Assembly (NCBI GenBank): GCA_045629945.1
Contig: JAZQSE010000035.1
Location: forward strand, 69,452-133,451
Reading direction: 5' to 3'
Source: UBA1765 sp045629945
GTDB lineage: Bacteria > Fibrobacterota > Fibrobacteria > Fibrobacterales > Fibrobacteraceae
Length of the DNA: 64,000 nt
The notes beneath the pieces are model-generated. The model did not search any database. It saw only the letters and a list, made by a program, of their open reading frames with translations, and was not told the DNA's origin. This document shows, one piece after another, positions 1-7,643 of this stretch. The translations under genes were made by a program, and so were the position numbers. Within the stretch, counting starts at the first letter, position 1. Each line of letters begins with the position of its first letter.

Positions 1-11
1 TGTTTGGGTAT

Positions 12-623
12 ATGGCACGGATTTTGCTTATAAAAACTTCTGGCGTTACGCGAATGCTTGTTTTGACATTTGTCGCGTTGTTTTTTGTGGCGTGTGCTGA
101 GCTAGAAGAAGAAAATACGGCGTGGAATCCAAAAGAGCGTCCTGGTATGCTTTTTAATGATACGACTTTGCTCGATTTTTATGAAGGTGAAGTGCTTTCT
201 TGGCGAATGAAAACGGCTTATCTTGAACGCTGGGAAAAGGATGGGAAAATTTTTGTGAAGCCTGTGCTTGTGGATATTTATGATTCGCTTGGGAATTATG
301 CTGCATTTTTGCGGGCCGATTCTGGGACGCTTGATATGAAATTGACTCATGTTTTTGCGTATGGGCATGTGTTTGCTTTGACGCCTAAAGGGGCTTCGGT
401 GCGGGCCGATTCTTTGCTTTGGCATAAAAAGGATAATATTGTGCGGACAGATAGCCCTGTTCGTGTGGTAAGTGAAGATGGCGATGTTTTGCAAGGAACT
501 GGTTTTAGAAGTGATACGCAAATGGAGAGTTTTCAGATTCTTGCCAATATTACAGGGATTTTTCAGGATGCTGCACGAAGGTTGAAAGAAGAAGATAAAA
601 AGCAAGCGGAGGCGCATCGGTGA
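12..623 (+). CDS. lptC: LptC-like lipoprotein, LPS export
   Basis: Probable LptC, the bitopic inner-membrane component that passes lipopolysaccharide from LptBFG to the LptA bridge. A hydrophobic stretch ends in a lipobox-like FVAC around residues 25-28, so it may be lipidated. The rest is beta-rich with the repeating D-S-L-pattern of the LptC/OstA fold (for example RADSLLWHK near 135). It is followed by lptA and lptB in 4-base overlaps, which is the strongest support. Start uncertain: ATG at 12 gives a positively charged n-region but a poor ribosome site; ATG at 54 would give an n-region with no charge. A sigma-54-like promoter match lies at 13-29. The call rests on context more than on sequence identity. 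Confidence 0.75.
   Translation: MARILLIKTSGVTRMLVLTFVALFFVACAELEEENTAWNPKERPGMLFNDTTLLDFYEGEVLSWRMKTAYLERWEKDGKIFVKPVLVDIYDSLGNYAAFLRADSGTLDMKLTHVFAYGHVFALTPKGASVRADSLLWHKKDNIVRTDSPVRVVSEDGDVLQGTGFRSDTQMESFQILANITGIFQDAARRLKEEDKKQAEAHR
13..29 (+). promoter_or_regulatory. Sigma-54 type -24/-12 promoter match
   Basis: TGGCACG, four bases, then TTGCTT: this matches the sigma-54 consensus TGGCACG-N4-TTGCW in full. It stands at the head of the lptC-lptA-lptB-rpoN operon, whose last gene encodes sigma-54, so autoregulation is conceivable. Against it: the match lies inside the longest form of the lptC reading frame, and the downstream ATG at 54 makes a poorer signal peptide. Confidence 0.4.
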
Positions 624-1783
624 GATTCTTGCTTTGTCTGTTGCTTTTTGCGACTTTCGGGTTTACTCAAACGAAACCGCTTATTATGAAACATGCGGAT
701 AGCCTTGCGGCTATGAAACGTTCTGGCTATTTGTTGCTTAAAGGTTATGTGCATTTTGTCCATGATAGTGTGCAGTTTAAAACGATGCGGGCAACCTGGA
801 ACAGAAATGCTGATATTGTGCAGTGTGAAGGCGATTTTTTGTTTACTCACCCAAATGGTTTTATTAAAGCAAAGAGTGGTATTTATCAGAAACGTATTGA
901 ATTTGCTTCGGCATCGGGAAATGTGGTGGCAAAGGATTCGCTTGGAGAATATGCGTTTTTTGGCGAACGTTTGCAGTATGATAGAATCAAAAAAATTCTG
1001 ACTATGCCTTTACGTCCTGTATTACACCATTATTCAAAAAATAAAGACAAGAATGGTGAAATAGATACGCTTTCAATTAAAGCAGATTGGATTAGCTATA
1101 AACAAGACGATGAATTTGCTGAAGCGTTTAAAAATGTGGTTTTAGAACACAATGGTATGACCGTGACTTGTGATACGGGATATTTTAATAAGAAGGAAAA
1201 CTGGATTTCTATGAAGGGACATCCTAAATGCTTATTGGAAAATCACGAGTTGAGCGGCGATTCCATTTTTTTGCGTTTAACTCCTGATGGTAAAGGTTTA
1301 AAGTCTGCGCTTGTGATTCAAAATGCCCATGGTATCCAGAAAGAACCTAGAAAGAAACGGAAACCCGGAACACATACTGAAGCTTTTGGCGATACTCTTT
1401 ATGCTGAGTTTGATGGGAAAAAACTTTCTCGACTTTATGTGAATTTGAATGCTCATGGTTTCTTTTTTGAAGATGATTTACCGGAGTATAAAAATTTAAT
1501 GGAAGGCGCGCGCTTAGATCTTTCTTTTAAAAATGGAAAAATGGAAAGAGCAACTATTTCTGGGAGCGCCCAGAGTACTTATTTCTATGTGAAAAAAAAT
1601 CGGACGGTGGCCGGGAAGAACGTGGCTTTGGGCGATACGATTCATATAGATTTTGCTCCAGAGAAAAATCAAGTGAAACAGTTGAAAGTCCAAGGTGGAA
1701 AAAATCCATCTAGCGGGCGTTATATTAATCTGGAAAATAAAGAAAGCGTTAAAGATTCTACTAAAAAAGGAAATCCGTTATGA
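620..1783 (+). CDS. lptA: LptA/OstA-family periplasmic LPS transport protein
   Basis: LptA-like protein of the OstA fold that would form the periplasmic bridge carrying lipopolysaccharide to the outer membrane. It begins with GTG at 620 in a GTGA overlap with the lptC stop, with a good AGCGGAGG site a few bases upstream. Residues 1-16 look like a cleavable signal peptide (RFLLCLLLFATFGF). The body shows OstA-type repeats: residues around 45-95 (TWNRNADIVQCEG, AKSGIYQ, ASASGNVVAKD), then again around 180-215. At 387 residues it is about twice the length of E. coli LptA, which suggests two OstA units or a form closer to the N-terminal part of LptD. It overlaps lptB by 4 bases. Confidence 0.75.
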   Translation: MRFLLCLLLFATFGFTQTKPLIMKHADSLAAMKRSGYLLLKGYVHFVHDSVQFKTMRATWNRNADIVQCEGDFLFTHPNGFIKAKSGIYQKRIEFASASGNVVAKDSLGEYAFFGERLQYDRIKKILTMPLRPVLHHYSKNKDKNGEIDTLSIKADWISYKQDDEFAEAFKNVVLEHNGMTVTCDTGYFNKKENWISMKGHPKCLLENHELSGDSIFLRLTPDGKGLKSALVIQNAHGIQKEPRKKRKPGTHTEAFGDTLYAEFDGKKLSRLYVNLNAHGFFFEDDLPEYKNLMEGARLDLSFKNGKMERATISGSAQSTYFYVKKNRTVAGKNVALGDTIHIDFAPEKNQVKQLKVQGGKNPSSGRYINLENKESVKDSTKKGNPL

Positions 1784-2517
1784 GTAAAGAAATTCAGACT
1801 ATTCGTACTGACGGACTGTGTAAATTCTATGGCTCAAGACAAGTGGTGGATTCTGTTTCTGTCAGAGTTTCTCAAGGTGAAATTGTTGGCTTGCTTGGGC
1901 CAAATGGTGCTGGTAAAACAACGACATTTTATATGATTGTCGGTATGGTTAGAGCAGATAAAGGCCATATTTTTTTAAATGATGTTGAAGTGACCGATAA
2001 ACCTATGTTTCAACGAGCAAGACTTGGAATAGGTTATTTACCACAAGAAGCTTCTATATTCAGAAAATTGAGCGTTGAAGATAACATTATGGCGATTCTT
2101 GAAACAAGAGGCATGAAACGCTCTCAACGAAAAGAACGCCTAGAACAACTTTTAGAAGAATTTAAAATTACGCATATCCGAAAAACAAAAGCTTTTAGTT
2201 GCTCTGGCGGTGAACGCAGGCGATTAGAAATCGCACGGGCTTTAGCTTCAGACCCTTCTTTTCTTTTATTGGATGAACCCTTTGCAGGTATTGACCCGAT
2301 AGCAGTTGCAGATATTCAATCCATTATTTCTGATTTGAAAGCTAAAGGTATGGGAATTTTGATTACAGACCATAATGTGCGGGAAACGCTTTCCATTACA
2401 GACAGAGCGTATATTATGTACAAAAGTCAAGTTTTAACAGAAGGTTCTTCGGAATTTTTAGCCAATGATCCAGAAGCAAAACGAATTTATCTTGGAGAAT
2501 CCTTCAGGTTGGATTAG
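1780..2517 (+). CDS. lptB: LPS export ABC transporter ATPase LptB
   Basis: ATPase that powers lipopolysaccharide extraction from the inner membrane with LptF and LptG, which are not in this window. All nucleotide-binding motifs are visible: Walker A GPNGAGKTT near residue 41, Q-loop at LPQEAS near 90, signature SGGERRR near 147, Walker B FLLLDEP followed by the catalytic acid near 170, and the H-loop in ITDHNVRET near 201. Length 245 residues is typical. The ATG overlaps the lptA stop as ATGA, so translation is likely coupled. rpoN follows 8 bases later, the same lptB-rpoN order found in many Gram-negative bacteria. Confidence 0.95.
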   Translation: MSKEIQTIRTDGLCKFYGSRQVVDSVSVRVSQGEIVGLLGPNGAGKTTTFYMIVGMVRADKGHIFLNDVEVTDKPMFQRARLGIGYLPQEASIFRKLSVEDNIMAILETRGMKRSQRKERLEQLLEEFKITHIRKTKAFSCSGGERRRLEIARALASDPSFLLLDEPFAGIDPIAVADIQSIISDLKAKGMGILITDHNVRETLSITDRAYIMYKSQVLTEGSSEFLANDPEAKRIYLGESFRLD

Positions 2518-2525
2518 GAGTTTCT

Positions 2526-4043
2526 ATGGATATTTCAATGCAAATGTTTTCTGGGTTAAAACAAGAGCAGAATTTATCTGCCCAGGCTCTTCAATCTGTT
2601 CAGCTTTTGCAAATGACCACCGGAGAACTTGAAGCTACTATTGCTAAAGAATTAGAAGAAAATCCTCTCCTTGAAATGGATGAATCTGCTGAATATGGCG
2701 ATTCTATTGAATCTGTTGAACAAACTGAAAATCCAGAAACCGAAAATAGTTTGAAAGAAGTCGGCGAAGAAGTTTATTCCAAAGAAGATTGGGATGGCCT
2801 TTTTGATTCATCTTTTGCTGATACGGAACGCCCATTAAAAGATTTGAATGCTTTTGACCCCGAAAAAGAAGAATGGAAAAACCAAAGAAAGTCGGTGTCA
2901 AGCATGCAAGATAAATTGAAAGAACAATTGCGTGATTGGGATAGACCTAAAGAAGTTTTAGAAATTGTTGAATACTTGATTGATAGTCTAGATGAAAAAG
3001 GTTATCTTACCCCTTCTGCATTAGAAGATGAAGAAAAGAAAGAACATTCTGCTATTGCAGAAAATTTTTTGGAAGCCGAAAAAGTTATAGAAGGGAAAGT
3101 CACTTTAGAAGAAGCAAGTGAACTTGTGCAAGAAGCATTTCATGTTTTGCATTCTTTAACTCCACGCGGAATAGGAGCCAGAAATTTACGAGAATGTCTT
3201 TTAATTCAAGCCTATACTGTTCCAAACTTTCCAAAACTAGCAATTAAAATTTTAGAAGATGAATTTGATAATTTGGTTCAATTTAAATACCAGCAAATTG
3301 CAAAAGCTCTTGATGTTCATGTAGAAGATGTTCAAAAAGCCATTCAGCATTATTCAGAATTATCACCTCACCCTGGTTTTTTAATTAACGAAACGCCTGT
3401 AAGTTATATTATGCCTGACCTTGAAATTTCAGAAGAATCTCCGGGCGTTTATAAAGCTTCTCTTTTGCGTTCAGCAAAATTTTATCATCGTTTAAAAATT
3501 TCAAATACTTATAAATCATATTTAAAAGAATCCCCGACAAAAGAAGTAAAAGATTTTATTCGTGAGCGATTGAATAAAGCGAATAATTTAATTCATTGCG
3601 TGGGTTATCGAGAAACAACGATTGAACGGGTGATGCAAAAAATTATTGAATTCCAACCCGATTTTTTTGCAAAAGGCCCAGCATTTTTACGCCCGATGAT
3701 GTTACAAGAAGTTGCAGACGCGCTTGAATTGAATTTAAGTTCTGTCAGCCGTGTAGTGAATGGGAAATATGTAGAAACCAAATATGGCGTTTTTGAATTG
3801 CGTTCCTTTTTTAGCCTTGCTGTGAAACAAGAAGGCGAAGAAGATTTGGGTGTAAAACAAATTCTTCATGAACTTAAAGAATTGATAGACGCTGAAGATA
3901 AAAAGAATCCCCTTTCAGACCAAGCCCTTTCAGAAGCGTTAGCAGAAAAAGGAATAAAAATAGCTCGCCGTACAGTTGCTAAATACAGAGAAAATAATTT
4001 GAAAATTTTGCCTGCAAGATTACGAAAACTAATGAAGGCTTAA
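2526..4043 (+). CDS. rpoN: RNA polymerase sigma-54 factor
   Basis: Sigma-54, which directs RNA polymerase to -24/-12 promoters and needs an AAA+ enhancer-binding activator. Region I is the Gln/Leu-rich N-terminus (residues 1-55, QMFSGLKQEQNLSAQALQSVQLLQM). An acidic region II follows (55-110). The core-binding and helix-turn-helix domains occupy the rest, and the RpoN box is intact near the C-terminus as ARRTVAKYRE. Length 505 is normal. A TAGGAG ribosome site precedes the ATG. It is cotranscribed with lptCAB, and hpf, a frequent next gene elsewhere, is absent. No activator gene is visible in the window. Confidence 0.96.
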   Translation: MDISMQMFSGLKQEQNLSAQALQSVQLLQMTTGELEATIAKELEENPLLEMDESAEYGDSIESVEQTENPETENSLKEVGEEVYSKEDWDGLFDSSFADTERPLKDLNAFDPEKEEWKNQRKSVSSMQDKLKEQLRDWDRPKEVLEIVEYLIDSLDEKGYLTPSALEDEEKKEHSAIAENFLEAEKVIEGKVTLEEASELVQEAFHVLHSLTPRGIGARNLRECLLIQAYTVPNFPKLAIKILEDEFDNLVQFKYQQIAKALDVHVEDVQKAIQHYSELSPHPGFLINETPVSYIMPDLEISEESPGVYKASLLRSAKFYHRLKISNTYKSYLKESPTKEVKDFIRERLNKANNLIHCVGYRETTIERVMQKIIEFQPDFFAKGPAFLRPMMLQEVADALELNLSSVSRVVNGKYVETKYGVFELRSFFSLAVKQEGEEDLGVKQILHELKELIDAEDKKNPLSDQALSEALAEKGIKIARRTVAKYRENNLKILPARLRKLMKA

Positions 4044-4116
4044 AGAGTGTCCTGTATTAGCTTTTTATAAGAAATTTTTAGTTTGATAAAATCTTAAAAT
4101 TTCTATACTTGCACCC

Positions 4117-4812
4117 ATGAATTTCAAAAAAGGTGTAGAAGATGGTTTGCCAATTGGTTTAGGGTATTTTGCGGTATCCTTTTCTTTTGGAATAGCTGGT
4201 TCTAAACTACTCTCTTCTGTACTTGTCACCCTTATTTCAATGACCAACCTGACTTCTGCCGGGCAATTTGCCGGCTTACAAATTATGAGCGAAGCGACAG
4301 GTACTTTAATTGAAATGGCAATAGCCACCTTTTTTATCAATTTGCGTTATTCTTTAATGGCAGTTTCTCTTTCTCAAAAAGTTTCTTCTTCATTTTCTAC
4401 CTGGAAACGTTGTTTATTAGGCACAGGTATTACCGATGAAATTTATGCCGTTGCTATGTCACAAAAATCACCAGTTACTCCGCTTTATTTTTTAGGCTTA
4501 ATGACATTACCTTATTTAGGCTGGACATCTGGGACATTAGTTGGTGCCATTTGCGGAGAAATTTTACCGCACTTTTTAACAGACGCTTTAGGTGTTGCTT
4601 TATATGGAATGTTTATTGCAATAGTTGTTCCACAAATGAAAACACATAAACCAACAGCGATAGCTGTTTTTATTGCTATCACTTTAAGTCTTTTATTTAA
4701 TTACGCTCCATATCTCAAAGAAATTTCTGTAGGTTTTTCAATTATTTTGTGTGCTGTTATTGCGTCTCTTTTGGCGGCATTTTTGTTCCCTATTCAGGAG
4801 AAGTCGTCATGA
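4117..4812 (+). CDS. azlC: AzlC-family branched-chain amino acid exporter subunit
   Basis: Integral membrane protein of the AzlC family, the large subunit of the AzlCD (YgaZH-like) exporter of branched-chain amino acids. The N-terminus shows the family pattern of a short cytoplasmic segment (GVEDGLPIGLGYFAVSFSFG) followed by helices. Hydropathy by eye gives about seven or eight membrane segments, including an ALYGMFIAIVVPQMK segment around residue 165. The 231-residue length is normal. It overlaps azlD by 4 bases (ATGA), so the two subunits are probably made in equal amounts. No clear ribosome site precedes the ATG at 4117. The substrate is inferred from the family only. Confidence 0.85.
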   Translation: MNFKKGVEDGLPIGLGYFAVSFSFGIAGSKLLSSVLVTLISMTNLTSAGQFAGLQIMSEATGTLIEMAIATFFINLRYSLMAVSLSQKVSSSFSTWKRCLLGTGITDEIYAVAMSQKSPVTPLYFLGLMTLPYLGWTSGTLVGAICGEILPHFLTDALGVALYGMFIAIVVPQMKTHKPTAIAVFIAITLSLLFNYAPYLKEISVGFSIILCAVIASLLAAFLFPIQEKSS

Positions 4813-5126
4813 ATTTAGAACTTTATTTCAAGTATTTATTTGTGATGGCTTTTGTGACTTATCTTTTGCGCGTTGTGCCATTTGTATTATTAAAACGCCA
4901 AATTGAAAATGTCTTTTGGAAATCTTTTTTAGCCTACATTCCTTATACCGTTTTAGCGGCAATGACTATACCTGGAATTTTTAAAGCCACTGAATTTTTG
5001 CCCGCTTCCATTTCTGCTTTGTGTCTTGCCACCCTTTTTTCTTTAAAAGGCCATGGACTTGTACTTGTTGCACTTGTAGCTTGTCTTTCTGTTATAGGCG
5101 TTAATGGCTTCATGTTACTGTTTTAG
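4809..5126 (+). CDS. azlD: AzlD-family transporter small subunit
   Basis: Small membrane partner of AzlC. The reading frame is open further upstream, but the ATG at 4809 overlaps the azlC stop and has AGGAGAA just before it, so it is the likely start, giving 105 residues. Three or four hydrophobic helices are visible. The conserved AzlD pattern TYLLRVVPFVLLKR occurs around residue 20. The protein has no known function without AzlC; the pair is thought to export branched-chain amino acids or analogues. It ends 7 bases before the next membrane transporter, so the three genes likely form one operon. Confidence 0.85.
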   Translation: MNLELYFKYLFVMAFVTYLLRVVPFVLLKRQIENVFWKSFLAYIPYTVLAAMTIPGIFKATEFLPASISALCLATLFSLKGHGLVLVALVACLSVIGVNGFMLLF

Positions 5127-5133
5127 AGGGAAA

Positions 5134-6075
5134 ATGGAAAAGTTTAAAAAAATCTTTTTTTTGATTCTTGCGGCTAGTTGTCTTATTCCTGTTGTTTCTC
5201 CGGCAATTGCTCTTTTTTCAGGCATTATTTTTGCATTTATTTTTAAAAATCCTTTTGAAAAACAAAGTGGTTTAATCTCTAAAAAATTGTTGCAGTATTC
5301 CGTCATTGGACTTGGATTTGGAATGAATTTATTTGAATCATTAAAAGCCGGTTCAGAAGGAATGCTTTTTACCATCCTTTCTGTTTCTTTAACAATGGCT
5401 TTAGGAATGTTATTGGGTATTTTATTAAAAGTCCCCAAAACAACCTCTTATTTGCTTTCATCAGGAACAGCAATTTGTGGAGGCAGCGCAATTGCAGCAG
5501 TTGCCCCAGTTACCTCAGCAAAGCAATCTGAAATCACAGTTGCACTTGGAACCGTTTTTATTTTAAACGCAATCGCTTTGTTTATTTTTCCTCCTATTGG
5601 AAAATTTTTAGAATTAACCGAACAACAATTTGGTTATTGGGCAGCAATTGCTATTCATGACACTAGCTCAGTAGTTGGAGCCGCATCAATCTATGGAAAT
5701 TCAGCTTTAGAAATTGCAACACTTGTCAAATTAACACGAGCCCTATGGATAATCCCATTGGCATTACTGACACGCTTGTTTTTTAAAAATAAAAGCAACA
5801 AGAATTTTATTCCCTATTTTATTTTCTTCTTTATTTTAGCAATGCTTTTAAACACATTATTTTCAAGTTATCTTCAAATTCCATATTGGAAAGAAATTGC
5901 ATTTGGTATAAAATCCGTTTCTAAACAATGTCTGACTTTGACGCTTTTTTTAATAGGAGCAAATTTAAATCCGACAATGTTAAAACAAGTTGGCATTAAG
6001 CCTTTGTTGTTAGGTATTTTACTTTGGATAGTTATTGCTTCTACTAGCCTTGTTTTTGTGCGTTCTTTTGCTTAG
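5134..6075 (+). CDS. YeiH-family (UPF0324) putative anion exporter
   Basis: Membrane protein of the conserved YeiH/UPF0324 family, annotated elsewhere as a putative sulfate exporter; the substrate has not been firmly shown. I place the start at ATG 5134, preceded by AGAGGG, giving 313 residues; an upstream in-frame ATG lies inside azlD. About ten hydrophobic helices are seen. Family hallmarks include the SGTAICGGSAIAA loop around residue 111 and HDTSSVVGAA around 176. It follows azlCD directly and probably shares its transcript. The link to amino-acid export is unknown. Confidence 0.85.
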   Translation: MEKFKKIFFLILAASCLIPVVSPAIALFSGIIFAFIFKNPFEKQSGLISKKLLQYSVIGLGFGMNLFESLKAGSEGMLFTILSVSLTMALGMLLGILLKVPKTTSYLLSSGTAICGGSAIAAVAPVTSAKQSEITVALGTVFILNAIALFIFPPIGKFLELTEQQFGYWAAIAIHDTSSVVGAASIYGNSALEIATLVKLTRALWIIPLALLTRLFFKNKSNKNFIPYFIFFFILAMLLNTLFSSYLQIPYWKEIAFGIKSVSKQCLTLTLFLIGANLNPTMLKQVGIKPLLLGILLWIVIASTSLVFVRSFA

Positions 6076-6202
6076 TTTAAATGCGAGAAAACTTGATTTT
6101 TAATAAAAATCCCAAAATGACTGAAACATTTTTTTATAGATAGCCTATATTTAGTACATTAAAAAATTGTGATTCTTTTGAATCTTACAAAATGGAGATT
6201 TT

Positions 6203-7270
6203 ATGGATATTCGTTGGTTACAACCAGATGCAGCTTTTGACAAATTGATTCTTGCCGGCGATATTGGCGGGACAAATACGAATTTAGGGTTAGTCGGCTA
6301 TAAAAACGGAAAGTTCACTTTGATTTTAGAAACAGTTTTTGCTTCTTCATCTATTGATGGCTTAGCAGAACCTATTCGCGAAACTCTGAAAATCGCATTA
6401 GAAATGCGACAAGATTTAAAACCTAGCCACTGTTGCATTAGCGCAGCAGGCCCTGTTTCTAATAATCGTTGCGTTATGACAAATCTCCCTTGGAGTATTG
6501 ATGGCGACGCACTTACTGCTGCCTTTGGAATTCCAACTTTAGTGGTTAATGATTTTGTGGCCATTAGTTATGGGATTCCAACTTTAGATATTGATGACCC
6601 AAATCAGATTTATAAGCTCCCTCATACAGATGGTAGTATCCCAACACCAAAAGCTACAACAAAAGCAGTAATTGGTCCAGGTACTGGTATGGGAGTTTCG
6701 TTCCTTGCATTTGACGGAGAACGTTATATTCCAGCAAGTTCAGAAGGTGGTCACATGACATTTGCGCCTTTTGACGAAGATACAGTTTCTTTTTGTGAAT
6801 ACATTAAAAAGCAACGTGGTTGCCAGCCAGGTGTAGAACCTCTTGTGTCAGGAATGGGTTTACGCAATATGTATGATTGGTGGAAAGAAACAAAAGGCGT
6901 TCCAAATAACGAAGCATTTGCTCGCATTGAAGCAACGCCTGCAGATGACAGACCAAAATACATTAGCCGTGCAAGTGATACCGACCCAGTTGCAGCAGAA
7001 ATGATGCGTCTTTTTGTGAAAATGCTTGGGCGTTACGCAAGTGATATTTGCACATTGTTCTTGCCATTAGGTGGCTTTTATCTTGCTGGCGGGACTGTTC
7101 AAAAAGATTTGCGTTGGCTTGAACGCGATAATTTGTTCATGCAATATTTTGAACAAAATTATAACCCAAATATTCGCCCTATTTTAAAGAACATTCCTGT
7201 TTACATTATTAAGGATTATAGCATCAGCCTTTATGGAGCAGCAAATGCAAGCATAAATCTGCAAAAGTAA
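6203..7270 (+). CDS. glk: Glucokinase, Glk family
   Basis: Glucokinase that phosphorylates glucose to glucose-6-phosphate with ATP in the cytoplasm. The N-terminal phosphate-binding motif LAGDIGGTNTNLGLV is near residue 16, the second nucleotide motif GPGTGMGVSFLA near 158, and the adenosine motif GGFYLAGGTVQ near 290. The catalytic Asp is expected in VVNDFVAISYG near 115. It belongs to the bacterial Glk family, not the ROK family, because the ROK zinc CxCGxxGC pattern is absent. A GGAG ribosome site precedes the ATG. The gene stands alone and ends in a strong terminator. In a cellulose degrader this is the entry point for imported glucose. Confidence 0.92.
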   Translation: MDIRWLQPDAAFDKLILAGDIGGTNTNLGLVGYKNGKFTLILETVFASSSIDGLAEPIRETLKIALEMRQDLKPSHCCISAAGPVSNNRCVMTNLPWSIDGDALTAAFGIPTLVVNDFVAISYGIPTLDIDDPNQIYKLPHTDGSIPTPKATTKAVIGPGTGMGVSFLAFDGERYIPASSEGGHMTFAPFDEDTVSFCEYIKKQRGCQPGVEPLVSGMGLRNMYDWWKETKGVPNNEAFARIEATPADDRPKYISRASDTDPVAAEMMRLFVKMLGRYASDICTLFLPLGGFYLAGGTVQKDLRWLERDNLFMQYFEQNYNPNIRPILKNIPVYIIKDYSISLYGAANASINLQK

Positions 7271-7296
7271 AATTAGGTGTAAAAATTTATCAGTAT

Positions 7297-7337
7297 AAAA
7301 AATCCTTCTATCTAGTTTGATAGAAGGATTTTTTAAT
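7297..7337 (+). terminator. Rho-independent terminator after glk
   Basis: A 12-bp perfect stem (AATCCTTCTATC at 7301-7312 with GATAGAAGGATT at 7319-7330), a 6-base loop and a T-run. Confidence 0.9.
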
Positions 7338-7404
7338 TAGCATATTCAAAACGTTACAACAGCATTTAAACTGGCATTGGCATTTTTTTTGAGGTTTATA
7401 GAAT

Positions 7405-7449
7405 GGGTAGTGAGCAACAACGTGCGAACTAGGGAAAGGCTTTCCCCTT
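7405..7449 (+). repeat. Interspersed repeat with 3-prime hairpin, copy 1
   Basis: GGGTAGTGAGCAACAACGTG continues to a small hairpin, AGGGAAAG against CTTTCCCCT. A second copy with the same layout is at 42600-42644. The arms are conserved as a hairpin though the loop differs, so this looks like a REP-type element. It is noncoding here. Confidence 0.6.
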
Positions 7450-7456
7450 TATAAAA

Positions 7457-7489
7457 TAAAAATGAGACCAAAGAATGGTCTCATTTTTA
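7457..7489 (-). terminator. Terminator, likely for tRNA-Glu
   Basis: AAATGAGACC and GGTCTCATTT pair around a 7-base loop, with A- and T-runs on the two sides, so it can work in both directions. It lies 2 bases past the 3-prime end of the minus-strand tRNA. Confidence 0.8.
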
Positions 7490-7491
7490 AA

Positions 7492-7564
7492 TACCCCCAA
7501 GGGGTTTCGAACCCCTGTTGCGGGAATGAAAATCCCGAGTCCTGGGCCACTAGACGATAGGGGC
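7492..7564 (-). tRNA. tRNA-Glu (anticodon TTC)
   Basis: Minus-strand cloverleaf of 73 bases. Acceptor GCCCCTA pairs with TGGGGGT using two G-T wobbles. The D-arm has GTCTAGTGG, the anticodon stem CGGGA/TCCCG encloses TTTTCAT with anticodon TTC, and the T-arm AGGGG/CCCCT encloses TTCGAAA. CCA is not encoded. The D- and anticodon-arm sequence resembles bacterial tRNA-Glu. Confidence 0.95.
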
Positions 7565-7643
7565 ATCTAGGTGAGTCCAAATATAGGTAAAGATTTGTTT
7601 TTGTAAAGGGCTATGTTTGCAAAAAATCTATTTTTGTATTGAA

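Noticed and set aside
102..617. 171-codon minus-strand frame opposite lptC
   Set aside because: Antisense shadow of a gene with operon and family support.
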